This document shows, one piece after another, positions 37,108 to 45,717 of a stretch of DNA of 64,000 bases. Within the stretch, counting starts at the first letter, position 1; each line of letters begins with the position of its first letter. The DNA is from Lactobacillus ultunensis DSM 16047. Its GTDB lineage: Bacteria > Bacillota > Bacilli > Lactobacillales > Lactobacillaceae. The notes under the pieces were generated by a model. That model saw only the letters and a list, made by a program, of their open reading frames with translations. It was not told where the DNA came from and made no database searches. Both the position numbers and the translations under genes were made by a program. The DNA lies in NCBI RefSeq assembly GCF_001436305.1, contig NZ_AZFO01000007.1, positions 1-64,000 of the forward strand, in the 5' to 3' direction.

Positions 37108-37671
37108 TTAAATATGCTTAATCATATGGCCATAAGTACGATCACCAATTGTCATTGTCTTCTCCGCTTGATAACCTTTATGTTCATATAAGGTTTGAGC
37201 GCGCGGATTCTCTTTATCTACGTTCAGACTAATGATCTTGTAACGATGCTTTTTAGCAACTTCTTCTGCCTTATCCATTAAATGACTGGCAATCCCTTCA
37301 CCCCAATGATCGGGATGAACAGCTAACGCATCAATATACCATTCATGGGGCCAGGCCTCCTGATCATCAAAGATTACAGTTGAAATGGGTAAACCTGACT
37401 TAGCATAGGCATGACGCAATACAATATCAATAATCTTTTGATCTTTATATGGATACATATCAAGGATGCCAACAACCTTGCCATGCTTTTCAGCAACCCA
37501 GATACGGCGGTAAGAATAACGGTAATCCTCTGAGATAAAGCCTAATTTCATCAGACTATAAAATTGATCTTCAGGTAGAGACTCGATTGATTTCATCTGC
37601 ATTTCGTCAAAAATTTGTTTCAAAATTGGATATACAAATGGAAAATCTGTTTTTCTTGCTTGTCTAATCAT
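37108..37671 (-). CDS. GNAT-family N-acetyltransferase
   Basis: An acetyl-CoA-dependent acetyltransferase of 187 residues. The acetyl-CoA-binding motif A is seen as VHPDHWGEGIASHLM with the preceding beta strand IDALAV. The substrate is unknown. Its ATG overlaps the stop of the upstream secreted-protein gene (TAATG), and its AGGAG site is made from that gene's last codons, so translation is coupled. Why a secreted SEC10-like protein and a cytosolic acetyltransferase are coupled is unclear. Confidence 0.88.
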   Translation of the reverse strand: MIRQARKTDFPFVYPILKQIFDEMQMKSIESLPEDQFYSLMKLGFISEDYRYSYRRIWVAEKHGKVVGILDMYPYKDQKIIDIVLRHAYAKSGLPISTVIFDDQEAWPHEWYIDALAVHPDHWGEGIASHLMDKAEEVAKKHRYKIISLNVDKENPRAQTLYEHKGYQAEKTMTIGDRTYGHMIKHI

Positions 37672-38741
37672 TAATTTCTCCTATTTCTATTATGACGGCG
37701 TACGCGTCTGTAATGCTTTTTAGCTTTAGCTCTTCTGGACTTAGCTTTTTTACTTTGTTTAATAGCACTTTGCAAACTCTTTTTAGCAGCCTTCACTTTG
37801 GCTTTAGCAGCTTTAACTTGATCTGGCTTTTCAATTTCATTGTAGTAATCAGTTACAGCTGTCTTATATTCAGCAATTGAGTAACTTGCATTTGCATAAT
37901 CAGCATCAAAAGCTTCAGTATCATCATATTGATTCTTTTGAGTATTCAAAGCATAACCAATGCTTTCCATCTTAGGGGCAATCAAATTCAAATAGTGACC
38001 AACCTTTTCATAATAACTAGCATCGGCCTGCATCATACCATAAGGATCATGCTTGTATTGTGCAAGTGATGGATTCTTGGCAACAGCTTTGTTCCAAATT
38101 GACTCTTCTGACATCCAAGCACTGTTAGGATCTTCAGGACTATTCCAAGCTAAGTTTTCACTACCGTCAAAATGACGTGCATGATCCATCACATGACTAC
38201 TATAATCAGCGTCAAGCATAGCTGCAGCAATAGTTGACAAAGATACATTTGGTACACTTAGACCATTTTTTTGACGCAATTTGATAAATTGATCATAATA
38301 TGGCAATGCTTTGTAAAGATTTTGTACGCTAGTTGCATCAGTACTTTGTCCTAAACGTACATACTTGCCATACCAATTAGGGGTATCTTCTGCTTGTCCT
38401 GTTAATAAGTTGTAAGCATAGCCAGCATCTTGTTTCTTAGCATCATCGCTAGAACTTTCTGCAATTCTTCTAAAAAAACCACTCGCACCACCAGTAGCTA
38501 ATTCTTGACCCTTAATCTTAGCTTGTAGTTCACTTAAAGCATTTTCCGCATTTATTAATGCCTTGCGCTTCGCATTAACTTTGGCACTTTGCTTAGGATT
38601 TCTTACAAAAACCTTTTTATTAACCGTTACAGTATTTTCCGCAGTCATGCCCGCTGGCAAATTATCAGCTTGCACAACACCAGCTAAATTACAAGCTACT
38701 AGCATTGCAGCAGCTGCACTAATCATCCACTTTTTATTCAA
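37671..38741 (-). CDS. Secreted SEC10/PgrA-like protein with basic C-terminal tail
   Basis: A secreted protein of 356 residues. The start is a TTG at 38739-38741, nine bases after GGAGG; an upstream ATG in frame has no site and would spoil the signal peptide. A signal peptide (MNKKWMISAAAAMLVACNLAGVVQA) is followed by a helical segment and a CAP/SEC10-like domain (about 130-290; HAIRHFDGSENLAW-like region DHARHFDGSENLAWN is visible). The C terminus is a coiled, strongly basic tail rich in Lys and Arg (KSRRAKAKKH), likely to bind wall polymers by charge. It resembles the protein at 35.2 kb in general type. The GNAT gene is coupled downstream. Confidence 0.72.
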   Translation of the reverse strand: MNKKWMISAAAAMLVACNLAGVVQADNLPAGMTAENTVTVNKKVFVRNPKQSAKVNAKRKALINAENALSELQAKIKGQELATGGASGFFRRIAESSSDDAKKQDAGYAYNLLTGQAEDTPNWYGKYVRLGQSTDATSVQNLYKALPYYDQFIKLRQKNGLSVPNVSLSTIAAAMLDADYSSHVMDHARHFDGSENLAWNSPEDPNSAWMSEESIWNKAVAKNPSLAQYKHDPYGMMQADASYYEKVGHYLNLIAPKMESIGYALNTQKNQYDDTEAFDADYANASYSIAEYKTAVTDYYNEIEKPDQVKAAKAKVKAAKKSLQSAIKQSKKAKSRRAKAKKHYRRVRRHNRNRRN

Positions 38742-38867
38742 AATCTTCAACCTCCACAATTTTAATATTTCAATTTCATTGTGTAACAAATCAAAATAAA
38801 GTCAATTGCTTTTTAGGATTCGAAATACTATAAAAGTTACATCTTATATGATATATTATAGGTAGAC

Positions 38868-38885
38868 AAAGTAAGCGCTTACTTT
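38868..38885. promoter_or_regulatory. Perfect 18-bp palindrome resembling a cre/LacI-family operator
   Basis: AAAGTAAGCGCTTACTTT is a perfect palindrome. Its core GTAAGCGCTTAC is that of the ideal catabolite-responsive element (TGTAAGCGCTTACA). It lies about 33 bases before a short reading frame with a good ribosome binding site. Either CcpA or a specific LacI-family repressor could bind. Confidence 0.6.
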
Positions 38886-38917
38886 AAAATGATAGTTGTT
38901 AGAAATGAGGTGTTGTT

Positions 38918-39013
38918 GTGATATTAACTATTGAAAATACTAAGCTTTCTTTCAATGAAAATATAAAAAATACCACATCCCGAGACACCTATCAAGTAAG
39001 GAGTCACGCGTAA
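38918..39013 (+). CDS. Possible 31-residue peptide (micro-ORF)
   Basis: A GTG start seven bases after GAGG (ATGAGGTGTTGTTGTG) opens a frame of 31 codons whose product begins MILTIENTKLSFNENIKN, ends SHA and shows no hydrophobic segment. It lies between a cre-like palindrome and an intrinsic terminator, so it is a complete small transcription unit. It matches no family I recognise. It may be the truncated 5' end of a lost sugar-regulated gene or a leader peptide; the second half contains an inverted repeat (ATCAAG...CTTGAT) that could fold as RNA. Confidence 0.4.
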   Translation: MILTIENTKLSFNENIKNTTSRDTYQVRSHA

Positions 39014-39046
39014 AGGCGCTTGATTCGTGTTTCTAGATATGAAAGA

Positions 39047-39077
39047 CGAGGATTACAATAGTAATCCTCGTTTTTTT
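39047..39077 (+). terminator. Terminator of the micro-ORF transcript
   Basis: Perfect 10-bp stem CGAGGATTAC / GTAATCCTCG with an AATA loop and a T7 run on the plus strand. Confidence 0.88.
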
Positions 39078-39097
39078 ATTATGTTTGAAAAACAACC

Positions 39098-40120
39098 TCA
39101 CTTACCAAACAAATCCGCATAAATGCCATCGGCCGCATTGCTTAAATCACCATAGCGACTGCTATCCATACTTTGCAAAATAACGGCAACCTTTCCATCC
39201 TTAGAAATACGTAAAAAGTTGCAATATCCACAACCATTACCGTTAGATTCATAGTAATCGCCTTTAGTATAAAGACCGCCACGATAGTGAGAAGGATTAT
39301 TACCAGGTGCATAAATAATCGCTTTATTCTGTGCGGACAGCAACTTTCCATTCAGCAAGTCCGCACTCACTTTATACAAATCATCGTTCGACATCGCAAC
39401 ACTGCCCGCACCCAATAAACTGTGAATCGCATTCATGTCAATATTCTGTCCACTAGGGAGAAAATTTATTTCTTTCAGCTTTTGCTGATCCGCCCACACA
39501 AAGTCAGTATGCTTCAATTTCAGCGGATAAACATACATGTTGTCAAACAGCGTTTCATAACTTTGACCGCTGACCTTTTCCAAAATATGACTAAGCAAAA
39601 TATAATCGAGATCTTGATAATCCCACTTGCCAAAATTCTGCTCATTATAATGCGTATCCTGAATCATCTTCTGAGCATTTGCATCGTCATTATTGTAAGG
39701 TGCATCCCCCATCGGACCAGCCGGATCCAGCCCACTAGTCATCTCCAGCAAATTCAACACACTAATATTCTGTGCATTTGGGACATTCGGATAAAACTTA
39801 TTTATCTTATCATTCAAACTGAGCTTACCCCGACTTACCGCTTGCATAACCAAGCCACCCGTAAGCTCCTTCTGGACAGAATTAATTAAATAGGAAGAAT
39901 TAGCATCGCCTACTGTCGAATATTGCCATATTCGCTGCCCATTTTTATATATTGTCAGGTTGCCTTTCAAGCCAGCATTGCCCAATAATTTTTGATATTT
40001 CTGTACCTTCTCTGATTGCAGTGAAGGCTGCTTGGGTGTGATGTATTTATTTTTGATAAAAAGAAAGCCGCAAAACAAAATATATGCCAGAAATAAGCCA
40101 ATTGTGATCTTCTTTTTCAT
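39098..40120 (-). CDS. Membrane-anchored serine beta-lactamase-fold protein
   Basis: A class C beta-lactamase/penicillin-binding-like serine hydrolase of 340 residues, anchored outside by an N-terminal helix (ITIGLFLAYILFCGFLFI). The SxxK motif is SVQK (Ser81, Lys84) and the second motif appears as YQD where YxN is usual. Family members act as carboxypeptidases, esterases or have unknown roles; true beta-lactamase activity is not implied. The ATG at 40118-40120 has GGAG eight bases upstream. It is monocistronic on the minus strand. Confidence 0.82.
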   Translation of the reverse strand: MKKKITIGLFLAYILFCGFLFIKNKYITPKQPSLQSEKVQKYQKLLGNAGLKGNLTIYKNGQRIWQYSTVGDANSSYLINSVQKELTGGLVMQAVSRGKLSLNDKINKFYPNVPNAQNISVLNLLEMTSGLDPAGPMGDAPYNNDDANAQKMIQDTHYNEQNFGKWDYQDLDYILLSHILEKVSGQSYETLFDNMYVYPLKLKHTDFVWADQQKLKEINFLPSGQNIDMNAIHSLLGAGSVAMSNDDLYKVSADLLNGKLLSAQNKAIIYAPGNNPSHYRGGLYTKGDYYESNGNGCGYCNFLRISKDGKVAVILQSMDSSRYGDLSNAADGIYADLFGK

Positions 40121-40186
40121 CCTTATCACTCCAAAATTATGCCACATACATTTACAACCAGTTTAATAGAAAAACGAAGTTAATAC

Positions 40187-40219
40187 AAAAGACCAGCGCC
40201 AAACTTACGCTGGTCTTAA
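40187..40219 (-). terminator. Terminator after galU pseudogene A
   Basis: Perfect stem AAGACCAGCG / CGCTGGTCTT 32 bases past the galU stop on the minus strand, with a short T-run. Confidence 0.78.
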
Positions 40220-40250
40220 TAATATTTTGATCAATTCCCTAATAGTTAGA

Positions 40251-41126
40251 TTATTTTGCTAACTTTTTACCTAATTCAATAATGTACTTCCGCAAAGCAT
40301 CACGCGTTTCAGGGTGCTGCAAGCCATATTGAATAGAAGTCTCAAGATAGCCTTCCTTGTTACCAACATCGAAACGTTCGCCCTTGAATACATGAGCGAA
40401 AACGCGTTGAGTTTCATTCATCTTGCCAATGGCATCAGTCAATTGAATTTCGCCACCACGACCTGGCTTTTGATGTTCAAGAATATCAAAAATTTCAGGT
40501 GTTAACAAGTAACGACCAATAATAGCCAAATCACTTGGAGCCTTATCTACTGCAGGCTTTTCTACAAAATTCTTAACATTGTACAAATCGTCTGCAATTT
40601 TGCCATCAGGCGCAATCACACCATACTTTGAAACTTCCTTGTGTGGCACCTTCATTACTGCCAAGGCAGGTGCATGAGTCTTGTCGTATTCATTGATTAA
40701 TTGCTTGGTCAAAGGAATCTTGTCCTTCATCAAATCATCGCCAAGCATAATCACGAATGGCTCATTGCTCACGAAACTACGGGCACGGTAAACGGCATCC
40801 CTCAACCCAGCCAGGTGTGGTTGACGAGTGTAATACAAGTTGATTCCTAAATTGATAATATCTTGAGTCAACTTCAATAATTGTGTCTTACCAGTCTTAG
40901 CCAAATCTTGTTCCAATTCTGGGTTAGAATCAAAGTGGTTTTCAATCGCGCGCTTGTTCTTTCCAGTAACGATTAAAATATCTTCGATACCAGAAGCCTT
41001 AGCCTCTTCCACAATAAATTGAATCGTTAGCTTATCAAAATATTTCCTTAGGCATTACCTTGGTTGCAGGTAAAAAAAACGCGTACCCAAGCCTGTTGCG
41101 GGAATCACGGCCTTTCTAACTTTCAT
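40251..41126 (-). pseudogene. galU: galU (UDP-glucose pyrophosphorylase), copy A, broken N terminus
   Basis: The original gene made UDP-glucose from UTP and glucose-1-phosphate. The ATG at 41124-41126 with a GGGAGAG-type site starts correctly ([17 protein letters not shown]), but an over-long T8 tract shifts the frame and leads to a stop. A second lesion about 50 bases later removes roughly ten bases where KE(I/M)LPIVDK is expected. From [23 protein letters not shown] onward the frame is intact to the end (253 codons). The loss covers the nucleotide-binding G-G-x-G-T-R region, so any internal start product would be inactive. A second damaged copy lies 4 kb away. Confidence 0.88.
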
Positions 41127-41271
41127 TTTTTCTCTCCCATCAACTAGTAATATAAATATATTTTACTATGTTTACGTATATTTAGCCTTGCTTCCTTCAT
41201 ATTTGCAACTAATTATTTTCATAAAATAATTGGGTTGATTTACATATCAATCCTTTATTAAATCCAACTTT

Positions 41272-41979
41272 TTATCTAGCTACTAAATTCATCTGCACGA
41301 TATTTTCATTAGCTGAAAGCTGGTCTAGCATCTGATCGTACGTTAATGTTTTAGGCAATTTAAGCGTATAAACAGTAGTATAAATCCGCTCGTCGCCATC
41401 CATGTCTGATTTGTTAATATGAAAACTATAGTGCTCGATCTTGATATGATTTTGATGGAAATATTTTCTCAAAAGTTTGGTCGTCTGTTGGCGATGATAA
41501 TATTTAATCTCTACCTGATGGATCCGTTTAATTTTTAGCAAACGATTGAGCAAGATAACGACGATAATTACAATGATTGATCCGGGAATGGCAATCTCGT
41601 AATAACCCATACCGATGACGATGCCTAAGGCGGCGGTGACCCAGAGGGATGCTGCAGTTGTTAGTCCAGTTACAAAATGCTTGGTTACTACAATCGTGCC
41701 GGCGCCGAGGAAGCCAATGCCACTAACTACTTGGGCGATTAGCCGTGCTGGATTGGCTGTGATTACCCGTGTTAAAAAGGGATGCAGCTGCGATATTTTT
41801 AAAGCTTGCAAACAAATGGCGATCTGACATAAGGCTAAAATACATGAACCAATACAAACCAAGATGTGCGTTCTAATCCCTGCAGGGTGATTACGCTGTT
41901 CACGGTCCCAGCCAATTATCCCAGAAACCAGCGTTGCAAAAAGCAAACGGAAAAATACATCATTTAAAGTAAGACTCAT
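41272..41979 (-). CDS. MgtC/SapB-family membrane protein
   Basis: A membrane protein of 235 residues with four to five N-terminal helices (LLFATLVSGIIGWDREQR and GIGFLGAGTIV are the family landmarks) and a C-terminal cytosolic ACT-like domain (about 145-235). MgtC proteins affect Mg2+ homeostasis and ATP synthase in pathogens; in Firmicutes the role is open. GAGAG is eleven bases upstream of the ATG. No riboswitch is apparent. It sits in the 4-kb block between the two galU pseudogenes. Confidence 0.88.
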   Translation of the reverse strand: MSLTLNDVFFRLLFATLVSGIIGWDREQRNHPAGIRTHILVCIGSCILALCQIAICLQALKISQLHPFLTRVITANPARLIAQVVSGIGFLGAGTIVVTKHFVTGLTTAASLWVTAALGIVIGMGYYEIAIPGSIIVIIVVILLNRLLKIKRIHQVEIKYYHRQQTTKLLRKYFHQNHIKIEHYSFHINKSDMDGDERIYTTVYTLKLPKTLTYDQMLDQLSANENIVQMNLVAR

Positions 41980-42130
41980 TTTTACACACTCTCTTCTTAC
42001 ACTCTATCTCAAATGGTAGATTGTTCGGAAGGAGGTTGCAATTAAATGCATTCTTCAATCTTATTTTAAGTAATGCTAATTGGTCAATACCTTCTTGATC
42101 TAGATTCTTGCTTCTAATAGATGTCAAAAT

Positions 42131-42177
42131 AAAAAACAATCCTCTTATAGTCAAAACTACAAGAAGATTGCTTTTAC
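42131..42177 (-). terminator. Terminator after the LKxKYG membrane protein gene
   Basis: A 15-bp stem with two wobble pairs (CAATCCTCTTATAGT / ACTACAAGAAGATTG) and a T-run on the minus strand. Its 3' half recurs near 48539 next to the PRiA4_ORF3-type gene. Confidence 0.82.
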
Positions 42178-42194
42178 AATTAACTTAACGTTCC

Positions 42195-43022
42195 TTACTT
42201 TCTTACTTGTCCAAACGTTGCTTTAACATCAGATCTCATTTTGTAAGGGCCAATGAGGAATGCCAAAGGCCAGAAGATCATAAAGTTAAACATAAAATTA
42301 AATACTGGAAACATAATCATACGGACGAATAGTACTTCCAATGCACCAGCTATCTGGTTGGTCTTTAAACGCAACTTGAATTCCAGATAACTTTCTTGAT
42401 AGTACTTTTTCGTAAGAAAATACGTTGTACGAGGTCTTTGTACGGTAGGCCGCTTTGCGTAAACATCGTATTGATCACCGTATTTTCTCTTAATGTCTCC
42501 TCTAGTTTGATCAAAAACATCTGCTGGAGTGGCATTAGAATTACCGTTATTCCGATAAATATCATAATTACTACCATATTTTGCTTTCAATTGTTGACGA
42601 ACGCTGTATGGTACATCAGTTGGTACGTCTTCTGGCACATTCTCCATCTTAGTTTCTGAAGAAATATCATAGGTAGAATACTGACGTGGACCTTCATTCA
42701 AAGTGTCCTCGTATTCTTGTCTAGCACCATCTTTCATGTCTTCAATAATTGACATATTCTTGTGAGGATTCAAGTTCACCTTAGCCCACGGGAAAAATCT
42801 AATATCAGCGTAAGCCAAAATACAAATAATTGGAACAATAATTATCAGTTCTATTATATTTTCTATTATTCCACCCAGTGACATACCAGCGAAACCAGTA
42901 AATATTGAGTCAAGGATAGCGAAAGCTAATAATAATACCCAAGCAATTGAAACTAATCTAAAATACTGATACTTCTCCAAAGTGCCAGTAACTTTCCACG
43001 CTTTTTTATAATAATCGATCAT
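42195..43022 (-). CDS. Uncharacterised membrane protein with two KYG repeats
   Basis: A protein of 275 residues that I do not recognise. Two N-terminal hydrophobic helices (about 20-80) and two C-terminal ones (about 220-260) flank a polar central region. That region holds two copies of a motif: VRQQLKAKYGSNYDIYRNN and RGDIKRKYGDQYDVYAKR. The ATG at 43020-43022 follows AGAGGG by seven bases; two codons upstream another ATG overlaps that site. It may be a small integral membrane scaffold. It lies in the 4-kb block between the galU pseudogenes, next to an MgtC gene. Confidence 0.65.
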   Translation of the reverse strand: MIDYYKKAWKVTGTLEKYQYFRLVSIAWVLLLAFAILDSIFTGFAGMSLGGIIENIIELIIIVPIICILAYADIRFFPWAKVNLNPHKNMSIIEDMKDGARQEYEDTLNEGPRQYSTYDISSETKMENVPEDVPTDVPYSVRQQLKAKYGSNYDIYRNNGNSNATPADVFDQTRGDIKRKYGDQYDVYAKRPTVQRPRTTYFLTKKYYQESYLEFKLRLKTNQIAGALEVLFVRMIMFPVFNFMFNFMIFWPLAFLIGPYKMRSDVKATFGQVRK

Positions 43023-43146
43023 TTTCATCCCTCTATACCTAATCACTATTATTTCATGCTTAAGAATAACATAAGGAATGGATTTTACTCCACTTTCTGC
43101 AAAATTGCAGGAAAAAACAATTGATTCTAATTATGGCTTAACCAAA

Positions 43147-43172
43147 AACGCCTTAGCAAAAGCTAAGACGTC
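43147..43172 (-). terminator. Terminator after the second SLAP locus
   Basis: Stem CGCCTTAGC / GCTAAGACG with an AAAA loop, about 75 bases past the SLAP stop on the minus strand. Confidence 0.7.
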
Positions 43173-43245
43173 ATTTATTATCAATTTTTTTCTAAGCAGC
43201 TCTAGTACCTTCTAGACCGTAATTACTTAATAATCAGTTTGCTGG

Positions 43246-44893
43246 CTAGAATCCACCAATTCTTACCTGATAACTTGTAGTAGTCTTGCCTTTGATACCA
43301 CGTTTAGCAGTAAATTTGTAACTTTTCTTGCCATAAACAAAGTGTCTAGTACGCTTCCCTGTTGAAGTATAAGTACGTACTTTAGCATTCTTTCTTCCCT
43401 TGACAACTACTCTTACATTAACCTTTTGAGATGATGTAATTACGTTAACTGCCTTAACGAATTGATTCTTGCCAATTTGATAAAAGGCTTTACCATGGAT
43501 TTTCACTACTTTTGCATTATTCAAAACTTTACGAGTGGTAGACTTCTTTAACACAACTCGTTTGCCATTCTTCTTAGCTAATTTACCATTTTTAGTGTAA
43601 ACATATGACTTCTTAATTAATTTAATTGTGGCTTTAGCTTTTGATTCAGGTGCTGGAGTTGGCTTGTCTGGTTCTTGATCTGACTTATTTGGTGTTTGCG
43701 TACCCTCACCTGATACTTTTTTAGGTGTGACACTATCACTTGATGAGTTTCCTTTATTAGCATCTGAAGTAACAATTGAAGCATCATTACCAGTACTACT
43801 TTGATCTCCCTGATCACTTGACTTTTTACCATTATTGTCTGACTTATTATCATTTTTTTGTGAACAGGGTCTTGGCTATCTGGCTTGGTTGCTTGATCTT
43901 TATTATCGCCAAGATAACCCTTGCCATCTTTACCAATGGTAAATCTAATTGCATTACCTAAAGAGTATTTTCCAGATTCATAACCCTTTGCATCAAGAAG
44001 ATTACTAAGTCTATCATGTTTATAAAGATAACCATCTTCATCTGTTTTTAGTATTTCTTGTTTCCCAGCCGCATCAGTATACTTATACCAAGTATTTGGT
44101 GTTAATTGTGCAAGAAGTGGTCTAGAAAGTTCATATGTCCGTCCTACACCTAAACTATTATCCGTTGTAGGCAATTTACTATTTTCGGCTGCACTTACAT
44201 CTACCAAACATGTACCACCAGAGAAATCATTAAATCGTGATCCGTTTTTAGTAAGTCTTTGACCATCAGCAATTATATACATATTTTTATCAAATTGGTC
44301 AGGATATGAAAGTCCAATATCACCTGCATGCAACTAGAAGCATCTAATCCCCAGGTTAAATTAATGGCTGTCTCCTTAGTGTTAGTACCGCCGTTAGGTA
44401 GACTTGGATCAACATGGTCTTTTTCACTACCTGCAATAAAAGTGTAGTTGATTGGAATTAAAAAGTCATAGCTATTGCTAGGAGTCTTGATAAGATGATC
44501 TAGCCCTGATGCATCTCTAATTTCATACCATGTTTTCGCAGCTAATTTACAACCAACTTTCCGTAAAGTTACCTTAGTTCCTTTAACGACAGTCGGAGCA
44601 CTATGTTCCTCTATTATTTGTTGAGGATCAATAGAAAGTTCTTTTCCATCTTGATAAATATGCAAATAACTATTTATACTGAATGTTATGCCATTCATAG
44701 CCGCTTTATTGAATTTGGCTTTATCAATCTTAATGGTCAGCTTAATTGGGTTGTCTTCTGATGATCCTGCTTTAGTGTCCGCCTTTACTGTAGTTGTTAA
44801 CCCATTAGCTGTAGCAAATGTTGCGACTGGTGAAACAGCCAACAATGCCACAACAATAGCGCTACTATGCTTAATAAATTTACCTTTCTTCAT
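43246..44893 (-). pseudogene. Large SLAP-domain secreted protein gene with two frameshifts
   Basis: Joined across frames this would be a protein of about 549 residues: a signal peptide (MKKGKFIKHSSAIVVALLAVSP..., GGAG seven bases before the ATG at 44891-44893), two novel beta-type wall modules (TIKIDKAKFN...; TYELSRPLLAQLTPNTWYKYTDAAGK), an Asp/Ser/Asn-rich linker, and C-terminal SLAP units (KKSYVYTKNGKLAKKNGK..., QFVKAVNV...). The first frame is lost near 44325 (after DASSCMQ). The second is lost at an A7 tract near 43855, where eight As would restore the linker frame NDNKSDNNGKKSS. Sequencing or assembly errors in homopolymers cannot be excluded, and A7 could be a phase-variable tract. Confidence 0.75.
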
Positions 44894-45050
44894 CTCTGTA
44901 CTCCTTATCACTCTTTGAGAAATTATATATACATGTATAATACTACCAAGACTCTTAAAAAAAGGCATTTCTAAATATTTGCAGGAGATTTTAGCAAAAT
45001 TAATTTAAAACTCATTTATTATGCAAAGATTCGTTACTCTCCCTGTCTAA

Positions 45051-45083
45051 AAAAGCTGCTTCAGCTAAAACTGAAACAGCTTA
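45051..45083 (-). terminator. Terminator after galU pseudogene B
   Basis: Stem AAGCTG(C)TTCAG / CTGAAACAGCTT with A and T tracts, about 40 bases past the last recognisable galU sequence. Confidence 0.7.
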
Positions 45084-45124
45084 TAAAATCATTTATAACA
45101 CTTCTATTTTTCGCCGCTGTGGCT

Positions 45125-45534
45125 ATGCTTTTTGCGCAATCATATTAATTCTTTGTGTGGCACTTTCTCATTAAGTCATCGTCCCATCTAACGTCCATGG
45201 TAAATCGTATTCCCTCGTAGTTAACGCATGTAGTACAAGTTAATGCCAAGATTAGCGATCCCTTCTTAGGTCAACTTAAGCAACTCTGACCTACCGGTCT
45301 TTTGTAAATCTTGTTCCAACCCAGAGTTTGAGTCAAAATGGCTTTCAATCGCACGTTTATTCTTACCCGTAATGATCAAAATATCTTTAATACCTGAAGC
45401 CTTAGCCTTTTCCACGATAAATTGAATCATCGGCTTGTCCACAATTGGTAGCATTTCCTTAGGTAATGCCTTAGTTGCTGGCAAAAAACGCATACCCAAA
45501 CCGGTTGCAGAATAACCGCTTTTCTTACTTTCAT
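45125..45534 (-). pseudogene. galU: galU, copy B, truncated and frameshifted
   Basis: A second galU start region: the ATG at 45532-45534 (site GGAGAG) opens MKVRKAVI, then one C is missing (ATTCTGCA instead of ATTCCTGCA) and the frame shifts. The correct frame then runs from [19 protein letters not shown] to [11 protein letters not shown], followed by a stop. Beyond it LGINLYYMR and DDDLM and KVPHKE can still be read as scraps with a large internal deletion. It is thus a 5' fragment, whereas copy A is damaged at its own 5' end. Neither can make a functional enzyme. Confidence 0.85.
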
Positions 45535-45717
45535 ATTATTCTCTCCTCATATCAATCAATTTGACGATTATGTTTTACAATGGTTAAAAGCATCGAATCT
45601 TGTTTTCTTCAAAATCGTATGTTGTGGAAGTTGTAAAATAATCTGATGGGTTACAATCGAGGATGAGTTATGTAGCTTTATTATTTTACGCTCTCAATTA
45701 CTACACGTAATCATCAG

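Noticed and set aside
39001-39046. The inverted repeat in the micro-ORF as a known riboswitch
   Set aside because: It does not match a conserved core of any riboswitch class I know; it is only described as part of the micro-transcript.
41960-42154. A 64-codon minus-strand frame upstream of the MgtC gene
   Set aside because: Its start codon lies inside the stem of an intrinsic terminator and there is no ribosome binding site.
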